Part shown: in pieces, positions 45,759 to 54,652 of the stretch
Numbering within the stretch: the first letter of the stretch is position 1
How the letters are laid out: the number at the start of each line of letters is the position of its first letter
Assembly (NCBI RefSeq): GCF_028369065.1
Contig: NZ_JAQNDA010000010.1
Location: forward strand, 1 to 64,000
Direction of reading: 5' to 3'
DNA: 64,000 nucleotides
Source: Marinobacter sp. SS21
Lineage (GTDB): Bacteria; Pseudomonadota; Gammaproteobacteria; Pseudomonadales; Oleiphilaceae
Translations under genes and position numbers: made by a program
Notes under the pieces: generated by a model
The model's database searches: none
What the model was told of the DNA's origin: nothing
What the model saw: only the letters and a program-made list of their open reading frames with translations

Positions 45759-46418
45759 ATGGAACACGAATTCTGGCATAACCGATGGGCCAACAGCGAA
45801 ATCGGTTTTCATGAGGGCAGCGTCAACCAATTCCTCCATGACCACTGGTCCATTGTGGTCGACGGCAGCAACGATGACACCGTGCTGGTGCCCCTGTGCG
45901 GCAAGGCCCACGACATGTGGTGGTTGAACGACCTTGGGCATCCGGTGATCGGCATTGAGTTGAGCGAGATTGCCTGCAAAGACTTCTTCACCGAGGCCGA
46001 GGAGAAAGCCTCCGTTCACCCCGGTGAACCGTTTATTAAGTTCCGACACGACACCCTGGAGTTGTGGTGCGGCGATTTCTTCCAACTGGTTCCCGAGGAC
46101 GTGAAGAACGTGCGCCTGGTGTACGACCGCGCCGCTCTGATCGCCTTGCCGGCCCCGATGCGCAAGCGCTATGTCGAGCACCTGACCGCGGTGCTCCCGG
46201 ACAGTACCCACATTTTGCTGCTCACCCTGGACTACCAGAACGAGGACGTCAAAGGCCCCCCGTTCAACGTCAGCGATGAAGAGGTACGAGCGCTGTATGG
46301 GGAGGACTACGATGTGGAGTTGCTGCTGAAGCAGGACATGCCGCCGGATAGCCCCTTTGCCAAGCGCAAGGGACTGCACCGGGCCACGGAAAGCGTTTTT
46401 CGGCTCAGCAAACTGTAG
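45759..46418 (+). CDS. tpm: Thiopurine S-methyltransferase
   Basis: 219 residues of the TPMT family. EFWHNRWANSEIGFHEGSVNQFLHDHW (split, residues 4-30), VLVPLCGKAHDMWWLNDLGHPVIGIELS (SAM-binding motif I, about 46-72) and VYDRAALIALP (about 126) are diagnostic. In gammaproteobacteria Tpm methylates thiopurines and helps detoxify selenite or tellurite, using S-adenosylmethionine. ATG 45759 is preceded by AAGAGAA. The upstream in-frame extension is not conserved. The 270-base gap to the divergent dehydrogenase gene contains only a short CAGCTGACTG direct repeat (45540-45562). Confidence 0.93.
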   Translation: MEHEFWHNRWANSEIGFHEGSVNQFLHDHWSIVVDGSNDDTVLVPLCGKAHDMWWLNDLGHPVIGIELSEIACKDFFTEAEEKASVHPGEPFIKFRHDTLELWCGDFFQLVPEDVKNVRLVYDRAALIALPAPMRKRYVEHLTAVLPDSTHILLLTLDYQNEDVKGPPFNVSDEEVRALYGEDYDVELLLKQDMPPDSPFAKRKGLHRATESVFRLSKL

Positions 46419-46430
46419 ACTTGCACCACA

Positions 46431-46772
46431 TCAGTGCGAAACGCGAGGCTCATGACGGTAACGGCGCCGCTGCTCCGGGGCCAGAACATACTTGACCACG
46501 GCTTGCTCACTGGCGCCAAACACGGCGAAATTCTGCCGTCCGTGACGCAGGGTCATGCCCCGATTTGGCCCGGAAGTCGCGTCCAGTTCGTCGATATCCT
46601 GGCCGTCATCCTCCCAGAAACACACCGGGCAGATCTGGTAGCTGCCACGCTCGGCGAGCGTAATGTAATCGCAACAGGGGCACTGGGCCCGGGGTTCGGG
46701 CCCCAAGGGCCCTTCCCACTGGAGAGAGTCGTCCTTGCCAAGAATACGCTTGAGCCAATTGAGCATGACCAT
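46431..46772 (-). CDS. CPCC-family cysteine-rich protein
   Basis: 113 residues. AQCPCCDYITLAERGSYQICPVCFWEDDGQD (split around 29-60) is the CPCC signature, with two CxxC pairs that probably bind zinc, followed by GPNRGMTLRHGRQNFAVFGAS, typical of the family. Its function is unknown. Initiation could be at 46772 or two codons later at 46766, and neither has a strong ribosome site. It ends 12 bases from the convergent tpm gene. Confidence 0.85.
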   Translation of the reverse strand: MVMLNWLKRILGKDDSLQWEGPLGPEPRAQCPCCDYITLAERGSYQICPVCFWEDDGQDIDELDATSGPNRGMTLRHGRQNFAVFGASEQAVVKYVLAPEQRRRYRHEPRVSH

Positions 46773-47072
46773 CGTTTGTCCGTCGATTCACCATCGCCAC
46801 CCCCTGACCGGGTCTTGGTGGCACGAAGCGTGCAGTGTACTGATTTAGGGGCAAATCGCCACCGGTAGATCGGGCCGGATCCACCGGTCCATCCACCCAA
46901 TCCCAGCCCCGACCGCGCGCCATTAATCTCGGGCCTGGTCGGGAAACAAAAGCATCGGTGACACTGTCCAACAGCCAAGGACTGAACTAAGCTGAACATA
47001 TCGGCGGCGGCACCTGCCGATGGGGTAACGAGTCCGTCGACACCATTCTTCACTATCCAACACATGACACCA

Positions 47073-47087
47073 AACGCCACTGGCGTT
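47073..47087. promoter_or_regulatory. 15-bp palindrome in the prkA upstream region
   Basis: AACGCCACTGGCGTT has perfect seven-base arms around a central C, 131 bases before prkA. An operator in the prkA promoter region is plausible; the binding protein is unknown. The remaining 445-base gap (46773-47217) shows no gene. It has weak dyads such as GCCGATG and GCGGCGGC near 47000 but nothing I would name. In enterics the homologous operon depends on stress and nitrogen sigma factors, but I could not place a convincing sigma-54 site here. Confidence 0.45.
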
Positions 47088-47217
47088 GCCAACCGAAACG
47101 GGGATTTATACGTGAATCACGAATAACAGACAGGGCTACTGAACGCTGACGGCGAGGCTGTCAGGCCCCATCACAATTCCAAGTTCAGTGGTCCCGTCGC
47201 CATAGCGAGGGTGAACC

Positions 47218-49140
47218 ATGAGTATAGTGCAGCACTTCAAGACACGGTATGACGCTACCCAGGAGGAAGAGTATTCCCTGGAGGAATACCTGGAGATCTG
47301 CAAACAGGACAAATCCGCGTACGCCACCGGCGCTGAGCGCATGTTGCTCGCCATTGGCGAGCCGGAACTGGTGGATACCTCGCGGGATACCCGGCTGTCA
47401 CGCATCTTTTCCAACAAGGTCATCAAGCGGTATCCGGAATTCTCCGAGTTCTACGGCATGGAAGAAGCCGTGGAGAACATTGTCTCGTTCTTCCGTCATG
47501 CCGCCCAGGGCCTGGAAGAAAAGAAACAGATTCTCTATCTGCTGGGACCGGTTGGCGGCGGCAAGAGCTCCCTCGCCGAAAAGCTGAAGCAGCTGATGCA
47601 GAAGGTGCCCTTCTACGCCATCAAGGATTCGCCGGTTAACGAAACCCCTTTGGGCCTGTTCGATCCAGACGAGGACGGCCCGATCCTGCTCGACGAGTTT
47701 GGCATTCCCACCCGTTACCTCACGAACATCATGTCGCCCTGGGCGGTTAAGCGGCTGCACGAGTTTGGCGGCGACATTGGCAAGTTCCGAGTGGTGAAAC
47801 GCTACCCCTCGATCCTCGATCAGGTGGCGGTCTCCAAGACCGAGCCCGGGGACGACAACAACCAGGATATTTCCGCTTTGGTGGGCAAGGTCAACATTCG
47901 CATGCTGGAGGATTATTCCCAGGACGATCCCGACGCCTACAGTTTCAGCGGCGGTCTGTGCCGCTCCAACCAGGGCCTGATGGAGTTCGTGGAGATGTTC
48001 AAGGCGCCGATCAAGGTGCTGCATCCGTTACTCACCGCCACCCAGGAAGGCAACTACAACACCACCGAAGGCATGGGCTCGGTGCCCTTTGACGGCATCA
48101 TCCTGGCCCATTCCAACGAGTCCGAGTGGCAGACCTTCCGCAACAACAAGCACAACGAGGCGTTTCTGGATCGGGTCTACATCGTCAAGGTGCCCTACTG
48201 CGTGCGGGTGACCGAAGAGATCGAGATCTACCAGAAGCTGCTGAAGAACAGCTCGCTGTCTGGCTCGCCCTGTGCCCCGGACACCCTCAACATGCTGGCC
48301 CAGTTCTCCGTGCTGTCACGGGTCAAGGAGCCGGAGAATTCCAGCGTGTTCTCGAAAATGCGGGTCTATGACGGCCAGAACATCAAGGACACCGACCCCA
48401 AGGCCAAGTCGATCCAGGAGTACCGGGATGCGGCCGGGGTGAACGAAGGCATGGAAGGCCTGTCCACCCGCTTTGCCTTCAAGATCCTGTCCAAGGTGTT
48501 CAATTTCGACACCACCGAAGTGGCCGCCAACCCGGTGCATCTGCTGTATGTGCTGGAGAAGCAGATTGAACAGGAACAGTTCCCGGCCGACACCCAGGAA
48601 CGCTACCTGCGCTTCATCAAGGAGTTCCTGGCGCCGCACTATGTCGAGTTTATCGGCAAGGAAATCCAGACCGCGTACCTGGAGAGCTACAGCGAATACG
48701 GCCAGAACCTGTTCGATCGCTACGTCACTTACGCCGACTTCTGGATTCAGGACCAGGAATACCGTGACCCGGAAACCGGCGAGATCCTCGACCGCTCCGC
48801 CATCAACGACGAGCTGGAGAAGATCGAAAAACCGGCGGGCATCAGCAACCCGAAGGACTTCCGCAACGAGGTGGTCAACTTCGTGCTGCGGGCCCGGGCC
48901 AACAACCAGGGCCAGAACCCCTCCTGGCTCAGTTACGAGAAGCTGCGCAGCGTGATCGAGAAGAAAATGTTCTCCAACACCGAAGATCTGCTGCCGGTAA
49001 TTTCCTTCAATCCAAAAGCAAGTCAGGAAGATCAGAAGAAACACAAGCAGTTTGTCGAACGGATGGTCGACCGGGGCTACACCGAGAAGCAGGTTCGCCT
49101 ATTGGCGGAATGGTACCTGCGGGTTCGGAAGTCCCAATAA
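47218..49140 (+). CDS. prkA: PrkA serine protein kinase / AAA+ protein
   Basis: 640 residues, full length for PrkA (YeaG in Escherichia coli). The N-terminal AAA+ module has Walker A LLGPVGGGKSSLAEKL (about 107) and an ILLDEFGIPTRYL segment (about 158). A C-terminal kinase-related domain follows. PrkA proteins are stress and starvation factors reported to phosphorylate themselves and other proteins, and also proposed as proteases. The start follows GAGGGTG. It is first gene of the conserved prkA-yeaH-spoVR operon. Confidence 0.95.
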   Translation: MSIVQHFKTRYDATQEEEYSLEEYLEICKQDKSAYATGAERMLLAIGEPELVDTSRDTRLSRIFSNKVIKRYPEFSEFYGMEEAVENIVSFFRHAAQGLEEKKQILYLLGPVGGGKSSLAEKLKQLMQKVPFYAIKDSPVNETPLGLFDPDEDGPILLDEFGIPTRYLTNIMSPWAVKRLHEFGGDIGKFRVVKRYPSILDQVAVSKTEPGDDNNQDISALVGKVNIRMLEDYSQDDPDAYSFSGGLCRSNQGLMEFVEMFKAPIKVLHPLLTATQEGNYNTTEGMGSVPFDGIILAHSNESEWQTFRNNKHNEAFLDRVYIVKVPYCVRVTEEIEIYQKLLKNSSLSGSPCAPDTLNMLAQFSVLSRVKEPENSSVFSKMRVYDGQNIKDTDPKAKSIQEYRDAAGVNEGMEGLSTRFAFKILSKVFNFDTTEVAANPVHLLYVLEKQIEQEQFPADTQERYLRFIKEFLAPHYVEFIGKEIQTAYLESYSEYGQNLFDRYVTYADFWIQDQEYRDPETGEILDRSAINDELEKIEKPAGISNPKDFRNEVVNFVLRARANNQGQNPSWLSYEKLRSVIEKKMFSNTEDLLPVISFNPKASQEDQKKHKQFVERMVDRGYTEKQVRLLAEWYLRVRKSQ

Positions 49141-49261
49141 GGAGCCGCCGATGGGGGCACCGAAACCGTCAGCGGCCGGGTCGCACAAGGCCCGGTCGGC
49201 GACGGCTTCGGGGCCTTGCTCCGCCACTCCTTGGTTTTCGGGTTAACGAAGAGGTGCAGTT

Positions 49262-50554
49262 ATGGGGATGACCCACATTGTCGACCGGCGCCTGAACGGC
49301 AAGAACAAGAGCGCGGTGAACCGGGAGCGGTTCCTGCGCCGTTACCGGCAACACATCAAGAAAGCCGTAGCGGACGCGGTACAGCGCCGCTCGATCACCG
49401 ATATTGAACGGGGCGAAAGCGTCAGCATTCCGTCCCGGGACATCCAGGAGCCCATTTTCCGTCACGGCCAGGGCGGCCGACGGGAAATCGTCCACCCCGG
49501 CAACCGTGAGTATGTCACCGGCGATACCCTGCCAAAGCCCCAAGGCGGCGGTGCCGGCCAGGGAGGCGGCCAGGCCAGCCCCGACGGTGAGGGGATGGAC
49601 GAGTTCGCCTTCCAGATTACCCAGGAGGAGTTCCTCGACTTTCTGTTCGACGATCTGGAATTGCCCAACCTGGCCCGCAAGCGGCTCAAGGACACGGAAA
49701 CCTTCAAGTACGTGCGGGCCGGTTACTCCACCCAGGGGGTGCCGGCGCGGCTGGACGTGGTGCGATCCCTGCGTGGCGCCCATGCCCGACGCCTGAGCCT
49801 GGGCGGCGCCCGGCGTCGTAAGCTGAAGGAGCTGGAGGAGCAATTGGCCGAATTGCTGGCCGCACGGGCGGAACCGGACGCTGCCTTCAGCAAAGAAGAC
49901 CAGATTCAGGTACTGGAGGATGAGATCGCCCGCCTCAAAGGCAACCTGAAGCGCATCCCGTTCATCGACGAAATTGACCTGCGTTATCGTCAGCATCGCA
50001 AGGAACCTCAGCCAGCCACCAGTGCCGTCATGTTCTGCCTGATGGACGTTTCAGGCTCCATGACGCAAATGCACAAGGACATTGCCAAACGCTTCTTCAT
50101 CCTGCTCTACCTGTTTCTCAAGAAGAACTACAAGAAAATCGATGTGGTGTTCATACGCCACCACACCAGCGCCAAGGAGGTGGACGAAGAAGAGTTTTTC
50201 TACTCCCGTGAAACCGGTGGCACCATCGTGTCCAGCGCATTGAAGCTGATGAAGAAAATCGTCGAGGCCCGCTACTCACCAGCGGAGTGGAATATCTATG
50301 CGGCCCAGGCTTCGGACGGCGACAACTGGAACGACGACTCCCCGGTCTGCGGCAAGCTACTAAAAGACGGCATCCTGCCCCTGGTGCAATACTTCGCTTA
50401 TGTCGAGATCACGCCCCAAGATCACCAGATGCTGTGGTATGAATACGAGAAAATCATGGAAGAGCGCCCCCACAGCTTTGCCATGCAACAGATTGCCGAT
50501 GCCGGTGAAATCTACCCTGTATTCCGCCACTTGTTCGAGAGGAAGGCTGCATGA
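49262..50554 (+). CDS. yeaH: YeaH/YhbH (DUF444) family protein
   Basis: 430 residues. The N-terminus ([34 protein letters not shown] split) and ISIPSRD-like region are typical of DUF444. A central helical region (about 180-230) precedes a C-terminal von Willebrand A-like domain with the metal site [21 protein letters not shown] (DxSxS, about 260). Partner of PrkA in a stress operon; YhbH is needed for sporulation in Bacillus. It is translationally coupled to spoVR by ATGA at 50551-50554. Confidence 0.93.
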   Translation: MGMTHIVDRRLNGKNKSAVNRERFLRRYRQHIKKAVADAVQRRSITDIERGESVSIPSRDIQEPIFRHGQGGRREIVHPGNREYVTGDTLPKPQGGGAGQGGGQASPDGEGMDEFAFQITQEEFLDFLFDDLELPNLARKRLKDTETFKYVRAGYSTQGVPARLDVVRSLRGAHARRLSLGGARRRKLKELEEQLAELLAARAEPDAAFSKEDQIQVLEDEIARLKGNLKRIPFIDEIDLRYRQHRKEPQPATSAVMFCLMDVSGSMTQMHKDIAKRFFILLYLFLKKNYKKIDVVFIRHHTSAKEVDEEEFFYSRETGGTIVSSALKLMKKIVEARYSPAEWNIYAAQASDGDNWNDDSPVCGKLLKDGILPLVQYFAYVEITPQDHQMLWYEYEKIMEERPHSFAMQQIADAGEIYPVFRHLFERKAA

Positions 50555-52098
50555 GCGATACTGTCGATCAGGCCCGCAAGGCGACCGACCGCAACCCGAT
50601 ATCGACCGGGTCCGAGTGGACCTTCGAGCTGATCGGGCGATACAACGAAGAAATTGCCAAGTGCGCCGAGGAATTCGGTCTGGAAACCTATCCCAATCAG
50701 ATCGAAGTCATCAGTGCGGAGCAGATGATGGACGCCTACAGTTCGGTGGGCATGCCGGTGGGTTATCACCACTGGTCATTCGGCAAACAGTTCCTCAATA
50801 CCGCCAAAAGTTACCAGCGGGGGCAGATGGGTCTGGCCTATGAGATCGTCATCAACTCGGACCCCTGCATCGCATACCTGATGGAAGAGAACACCCTGCC
50901 CATGCAGGCCTTGGTGATTGCTCACGCCTGTTACGGCCACAACTCGTTTTTTAGAAACAACTACCTGTTCCGCACCTGGACCGACGCCAGCGCCATCATT
51001 GACTATCTGGTATTTGCCCGTAATTACGTCTCTGAGTGCGAGGAGCGCTACGGGGTCGAAGCGGTGGAGGAAATCCTCGACTCCTGCCACGCCCTGATGA
51101 ACTACGGCGTCGACCGCTACAAGCGCCCCGCCCCCATCTCGGCCTCGGAAGAGCAGCGACGGCAAAAGGAGCGGGAGGAATACCTGCAGCGGCAGATCAA
51201 CGACCTCTGGCGCACCATTCCCAAGAGTGCGGACGACGAGGACGAGAAGAGCCGCCGCAAGCAACGCTACCCGGAGGAACCCCAGGAGAACCTGCTGTAT
51301 TTCATTGAGAAGAACGCGCCGCTGCTGGAAACCTGGCAACGGGAAATCATCCGGATCGTGCGCAAGATCGCGCAGTACTTCTATCCCCAGCGCCAGACCC
51401 AGGTGATGAACGAAGGCTGGGCCTCGTTCTGGCATTACACCCTACTCAACCGTTTGTACGAAAAAGGCCTGGTGACCGATGGCTTCATGATGGAATTCCT
51501 GCAGAGCCACACCGCGGTGATTTACCAGCCACCGTTCAACAGCCCCTGGTATTCCGGCATCAACCCCTACACCCTGGGCTTCTCCATCTATTCCGATCTA
51601 CGCAGGATTTGCGAGAACCCCACCGACGAAGACCGGCACTGGTTCCCGGACATCGCCGGAACCGATTGGGTGGAAACCCTGCACTTCGCGATGAAGAACT
51701 TCAAGGACGAAAGCTTTATCCTGCAATTTCTGTCACCCAAGGTGATGCGGGATTTGAAGCTCTTTGCCATCGAGGACGACGATCAGGAAGACTTCTACCG
51801 GGTGACCGCCATTCATAACGAATCCGGCTACCGGCTGCTGCGCGAGAAACTCGCCAGACAGTACAACCTGAGTTACCGCGAACCCAACATTCAGGTATGG
51901 AATGTGGACCTGCGGGGCGACCGCTCCCTGACCCTGCGTCACGTTCCCACAGACCGGGTCCCGCTGGACGACGATACCAGCGAGGTGTTGCGACATACCC
52001 ATCGGCTGTGGGGGTTCGATGTTCACCTGGAGAGTATCGACGACGACACCGTGGTCCAGGAGTTCCACTGCCCCCCCCGGGATCTGGACGACAATTAA
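50551..52098 (+). CDS. spoVR: SpoVR family protein
   Basis: 515 residues matching SpoVR/YcgB throughout: [33 protein letters not shown] (split, about 50-82), [18 protein letters not shown] (about 127) and [17 protein letters not shown] (about 285), whose His and Glu residues resemble a metal site. It is essential for spore cortex formation in Bacillus and of unknown biochemical role in Gram-negatives, always with PrkA and YeaH. Last gene of the operon. The 141 bases after it hold no clear terminator. Confidence 0.95.
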   Translation: MSDTVDQARKATDRNPISTGSEWTFELIGRYNEEIAKCAEEFGLETYPNQIEVISAEQMMDAYSSVGMPVGYHHWSFGKQFLNTAKSYQRGQMGLAYEIVINSDPCIAYLMEENTLPMQALVIAHACYGHNSFFRNNYLFRTWTDASAIIDYLVFARNYVSECEERYGVEAVEEILDSCHALMNYGVDRYKRPAPISASEEQRRQKEREEYLQRQINDLWRTIPKSADDEDEKSRRKQRYPEEPQENLLYFIEKNAPLLETWQREIIRIVRKIAQYFYPQRQTQVMNEGWASFWHYTLLNRLYEKGLVTDGFMMEFLQSHTAVIYQPPFNSPWYSGINPYTLGFSIYSDLRRICENPTDEDRHWFPDIAGTDWVETLHFAMKNFKDESFILQFLSPKVMRDLKLFAIEDDDQEDFYRVTAIHNESGYRLLREKLARQYNLSYREPNIQVWNVDLRGDRSLTLRHVPTDRVPLDDDTSEVLRHTHRLWGFDVHLESIDDDTVVQEFHCPPRDLDDN

Positions 52099-52239
52099 GG
52101 AGCAGGCCCCGGGACCCGTTTGCCGTTTCCGAAGGAAAAGGGAGAACGGGCCACCAAAGCATCGGCAAATTCCTGGCAATGACGTACACTTTGGCTAAAT
52201 TGATCGTCAGTTCTTCGTATTCATCGCGCAGGAGCATCG

Positions 52240-53934
52240 ATGAAGTTCAGCCCGGTCAGCTTTGCTTTGCTGGCAACCCTTCCCCTGGTGGGTCTTGCCG
52301 AGCCCGCCGATGACGCCATTGAACATTGGCTATCCGAGGAGTTTCAGCCATCCAGCCTCAGTCGCGACCAACAGCGGGCTGAGTTGAACTGGTTTGCCCA
52401 GGCAGCGGCGCCGTATCGGGGCATGACCATTCGGGTGGTGTCCGAGCGCATTGACACCCACGCCTATGAGGCCAACGTGCTGGCCCGTGCTTTCACCGAC
52501 ATCACCGGCATTCAGGTTATCCATGAAGTCACCGGCGAAGATGACCTGGTCAAGAAAATCCAGGCCCAGATGGATACCGGGCTCAACATCTACGACGCCT
52601 ACATCAACGATACCGATTTCATCGGCACCCATTACCGTCGCGGTAAGACCCTGGCGTTGACCGACTACATGAGCGGGGCCGGCGCCGATGTCACCCTGCC
52701 CAGCCTCGATCTGGACGACTTTATCGGCCTGGCCTTCGGCACGGCGCCCGACGGTAAGCTGTACCAGCTGCCGAGCCAGCAGTTTGCCAATCTCTACTGG
52801 TACCGGCACGACTGGTTCAGCCGCCCGGACCTGCAGCAACAGTTCGAAGACCGCTATGGTTACGCGCTGGGGGTGCCACAGAATTGGGCGGCCTATGAGG
52901 ACATTGCCGATTTCTTCAGCCACCAGGTCCGCGAAATCGACGGCCAGCGGGTGTGGGGGCACATGGACTATGGTCGCACCGACCCCTCCCTGGGCTGGCG
53001 CATTTCCGATGCCTGGCTCAGCCTGGCTGGTGCTGGCGACCCTGGATTGCCCAACGGTTTGCCGGTGGATGACTGGGGAATCCGGGTGGAAGGCTGCCAC
53101 CCGGTGGGCGCATCGGTGGTGCGGGGGGGCGCCATGGACAGCCCCGCCGCCATCTACGCGGTGGAGACCTACATCGAATGGCTGCAGCGCTTTGCGCCGC
53201 CGGCCGCCTACGACATGACCTTCACCACTTCCGGCGAATGGGTCGCCCAGGGCCAGGTCGCCCAGCAGGTATTTTGGTACACCGCCTTCCTGCCTGCACT
53301 CACCGGCCCCAATTCCCGGGTGCAAAACGACCAGGGCGAGCCGTTGTGGCGGGTGGCCCCCTCTCCTCGCGGCGCCTATTGGGTACCGGGCATGAAGTCC
53401 GGCTATCAGGACGCCGGAGGCTGGACCTTGCTGCGTAACACGCCGCCAGACCGATTGGCGGCGGCCTGGCTCTATGCCCAGTTTACCGTGTCGAAAACCG
53501 TCTCTCTGCGCAAGCTGTTATTAGGGCTAACGCCCATCAGGGCGTCGGACATCCACTCCAAAACCTTTGGCGATCGCGCCCTGGCACTGGGGGGACTGGT
53601 GGAATTTTATCGCAGCAATGCCCGCAACATCTGGACGCCCACCGGCACCAATGTGCCGGACTACGCCGCATTATCCGGGATCTGGTGGCAACAGGTGGGA
53701 CGGGCGGTGCGAGGAGAAGTCAGCGTTGCCGACGCCATGTCGAACATGGCCAGCCTGGTCGACGCCGAGCTTGCGCAGTTGGCCCACAAATCAGACCGGC
53801 GCTGTGCTCCGCGGCTGAATTCGCCAGAGCCCAGGGCGACCTGGCTGGCACGGCCCGGAGCGCCCAAGCCAGCGATGGACACTGACGTCGCCCCCCAAAC
53901 CCTGAGTTACGAGGAGGCGATCAAACAGTGGTAA
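52240..53934 (+). CDS. Orphan extracellular solute-binding protein (family 1 type)
   Basis: 564 residues. A signal peptide (1-20, ending GLA) precedes a family 1 (sugar/glycerol-type) binding-protein fold: GMTIRVVSERIDTHAYEANVLARAFTDITGIQVIHEV (split, about 62-100), KLYQLPSQQFANLYWYRHDWF (about 168) and EWVAQGQVAQQVFWYTAFLPAL (about 330). It is longer than usual family 1 proteins (about 430). No permease or ATPase gene is adjacent, so it either works with a distant transporter or in signalling. The next gene starts at its stop codon (TAATG), indicating coupling to another periplasmic binding protein. Confidence 0.8.
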   Translation: MKFSPVSFALLATLPLVGLAEPADDAIEHWLSEEFQPSSLSRDQQRAELNWFAQAAAPYRGMTIRVVSERIDTHAYEANVLARAFTDITGIQVIHEVTGEDDLVKKIQAQMDTGLNIYDAYINDTDFIGTHYRRGKTLALTDYMSGAGADVTLPSLDLDDFIGLAFGTAPDGKLYQLPSQQFANLYWYRHDWFSRPDLQQQFEDRYGYALGVPQNWAAYEDIADFFSHQVREIDGQRVWGHMDYGRTDPSLGWRISDAWLSLAGAGDPGLPNGLPVDDWGIRVEGCHPVGASVVRGGAMDSPAAIYAVETYIEWLQRFAPPAAYDMTFTTSGEWVAQGQVAQQVFWYTAFLPALTGPNSRVQNDQGEPLWRVAPSPRGAYWVPGMKSGYQDAGGWTLLRNTPPDRLAAAWLYAQFTVSKTVSLRKLLLGLTPIRASDIHSKTFGDRALALGGLVEFYRSNARNIWTPTGTNVPDYAALSGIWWQQVGRAVRGEVSVADAMSNMASLVDAELAQLAHKSDRRCAPRLNSPEPRATWLARPGAPKPAMDTDVAPQTLSYEEAIKQW

Positions 53935-54644
53935 TGCGCCTTGCAGTTCGCCTGTTGGCCGGCCTGATGGTGACGTCGGCAGCGATGGCCGCCCCCCTTA
54001 AACTGATTACATTTCCGATACCACCGCTGGTCCGTATTTCCGACCACCAAGCGCCATCAGGCTATGCCCTCAACGTCATTCACCGCATGTTTGAATTGGC
54101 CGGGGATGACTACGAACTGGACTTCCAACCTGAGAAACGCGCCATACGCAGCGCCACCGAAGCCCCCAACACCTGTGTCTTCCCGATCGACCGCTCCCAG
54201 GAGCGGGAAGCCAGCCTGAGTTGGATTGGCCCGGTTTCCATTTCCCGGCACGGCTTTTACAGCCACCCGGATCGCCCCCTCACCATCCGCACCCTGGCCG
54301 ACGCCCGCCCCTACACCATCAGCAGTCACTTGGGCAGCGGCCTGGGTGAATACCTCCAGAGCCTGGATTTTCGCATGCACCTGGCCAGCAAAAATCACCT
54401 CGGCTTGTTGATGCTGAACGCGGGCCGGGTGGACCTGTGGATCTCGGACACCCGCTCCGCGCCGATCCTTGCCGAGCGCCTGAACCTCAGGCTGAACGCA
54501 CCGGAACTGGTGTTTTTCACCACCCTGCGATCGCTTGGCTGCAATCGCCAGACCAGCCCGGAAAGGCTGCAGGCACTGGAGAACGCCCTGCTGGCGATGT
54601 ATAGCAGCGGCGAACTCCAGGCCATTCTTGACCTGGAGCCCTGA
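53934..54644 (+). CDS. Periplasmic type 3 solute-binding-like protein
   Basis: 236 residues. A signal peptide (1-20, ending AMA) precedes a small binding-protein fold resembling bacterial extracellular solute-binding family 3: LITFPIPPLVRISDHQAPSGYALNVIHRMFELAGDDYELDFQPEKRA (split, about 24-70), SLSWIGPVSISRHGFYS (about 97). The ATG at 53934 overlaps the previous stop by one base. An upstream GTG in frame adds two codons. With the preceding gene it forms a two-gene unit of binding proteins without a transporter, perhaps sensing the same ligand. Confidence 0.75.
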   Translation: MRLAVRLLAGLMVTSAAMAAPLKLITFPIPPLVRISDHQAPSGYALNVIHRMFELAGDDYELDFQPEKRAIRSATEAPNTCVFPIDRSQEREASLSWIGPVSISRHGFYSHPDRPLTIRTLADARPYTISSHLGSGLGEYLQSLDFRMHLASKNHLGLLMLNAGRVDLWISDTRSAPILAERLNLRLNAPELVFFTTLRSLGCNRQTSPERLQALENALLAMYSSGELQAILDLEP

Positions 54645-54652
54645 ATCCGCCG

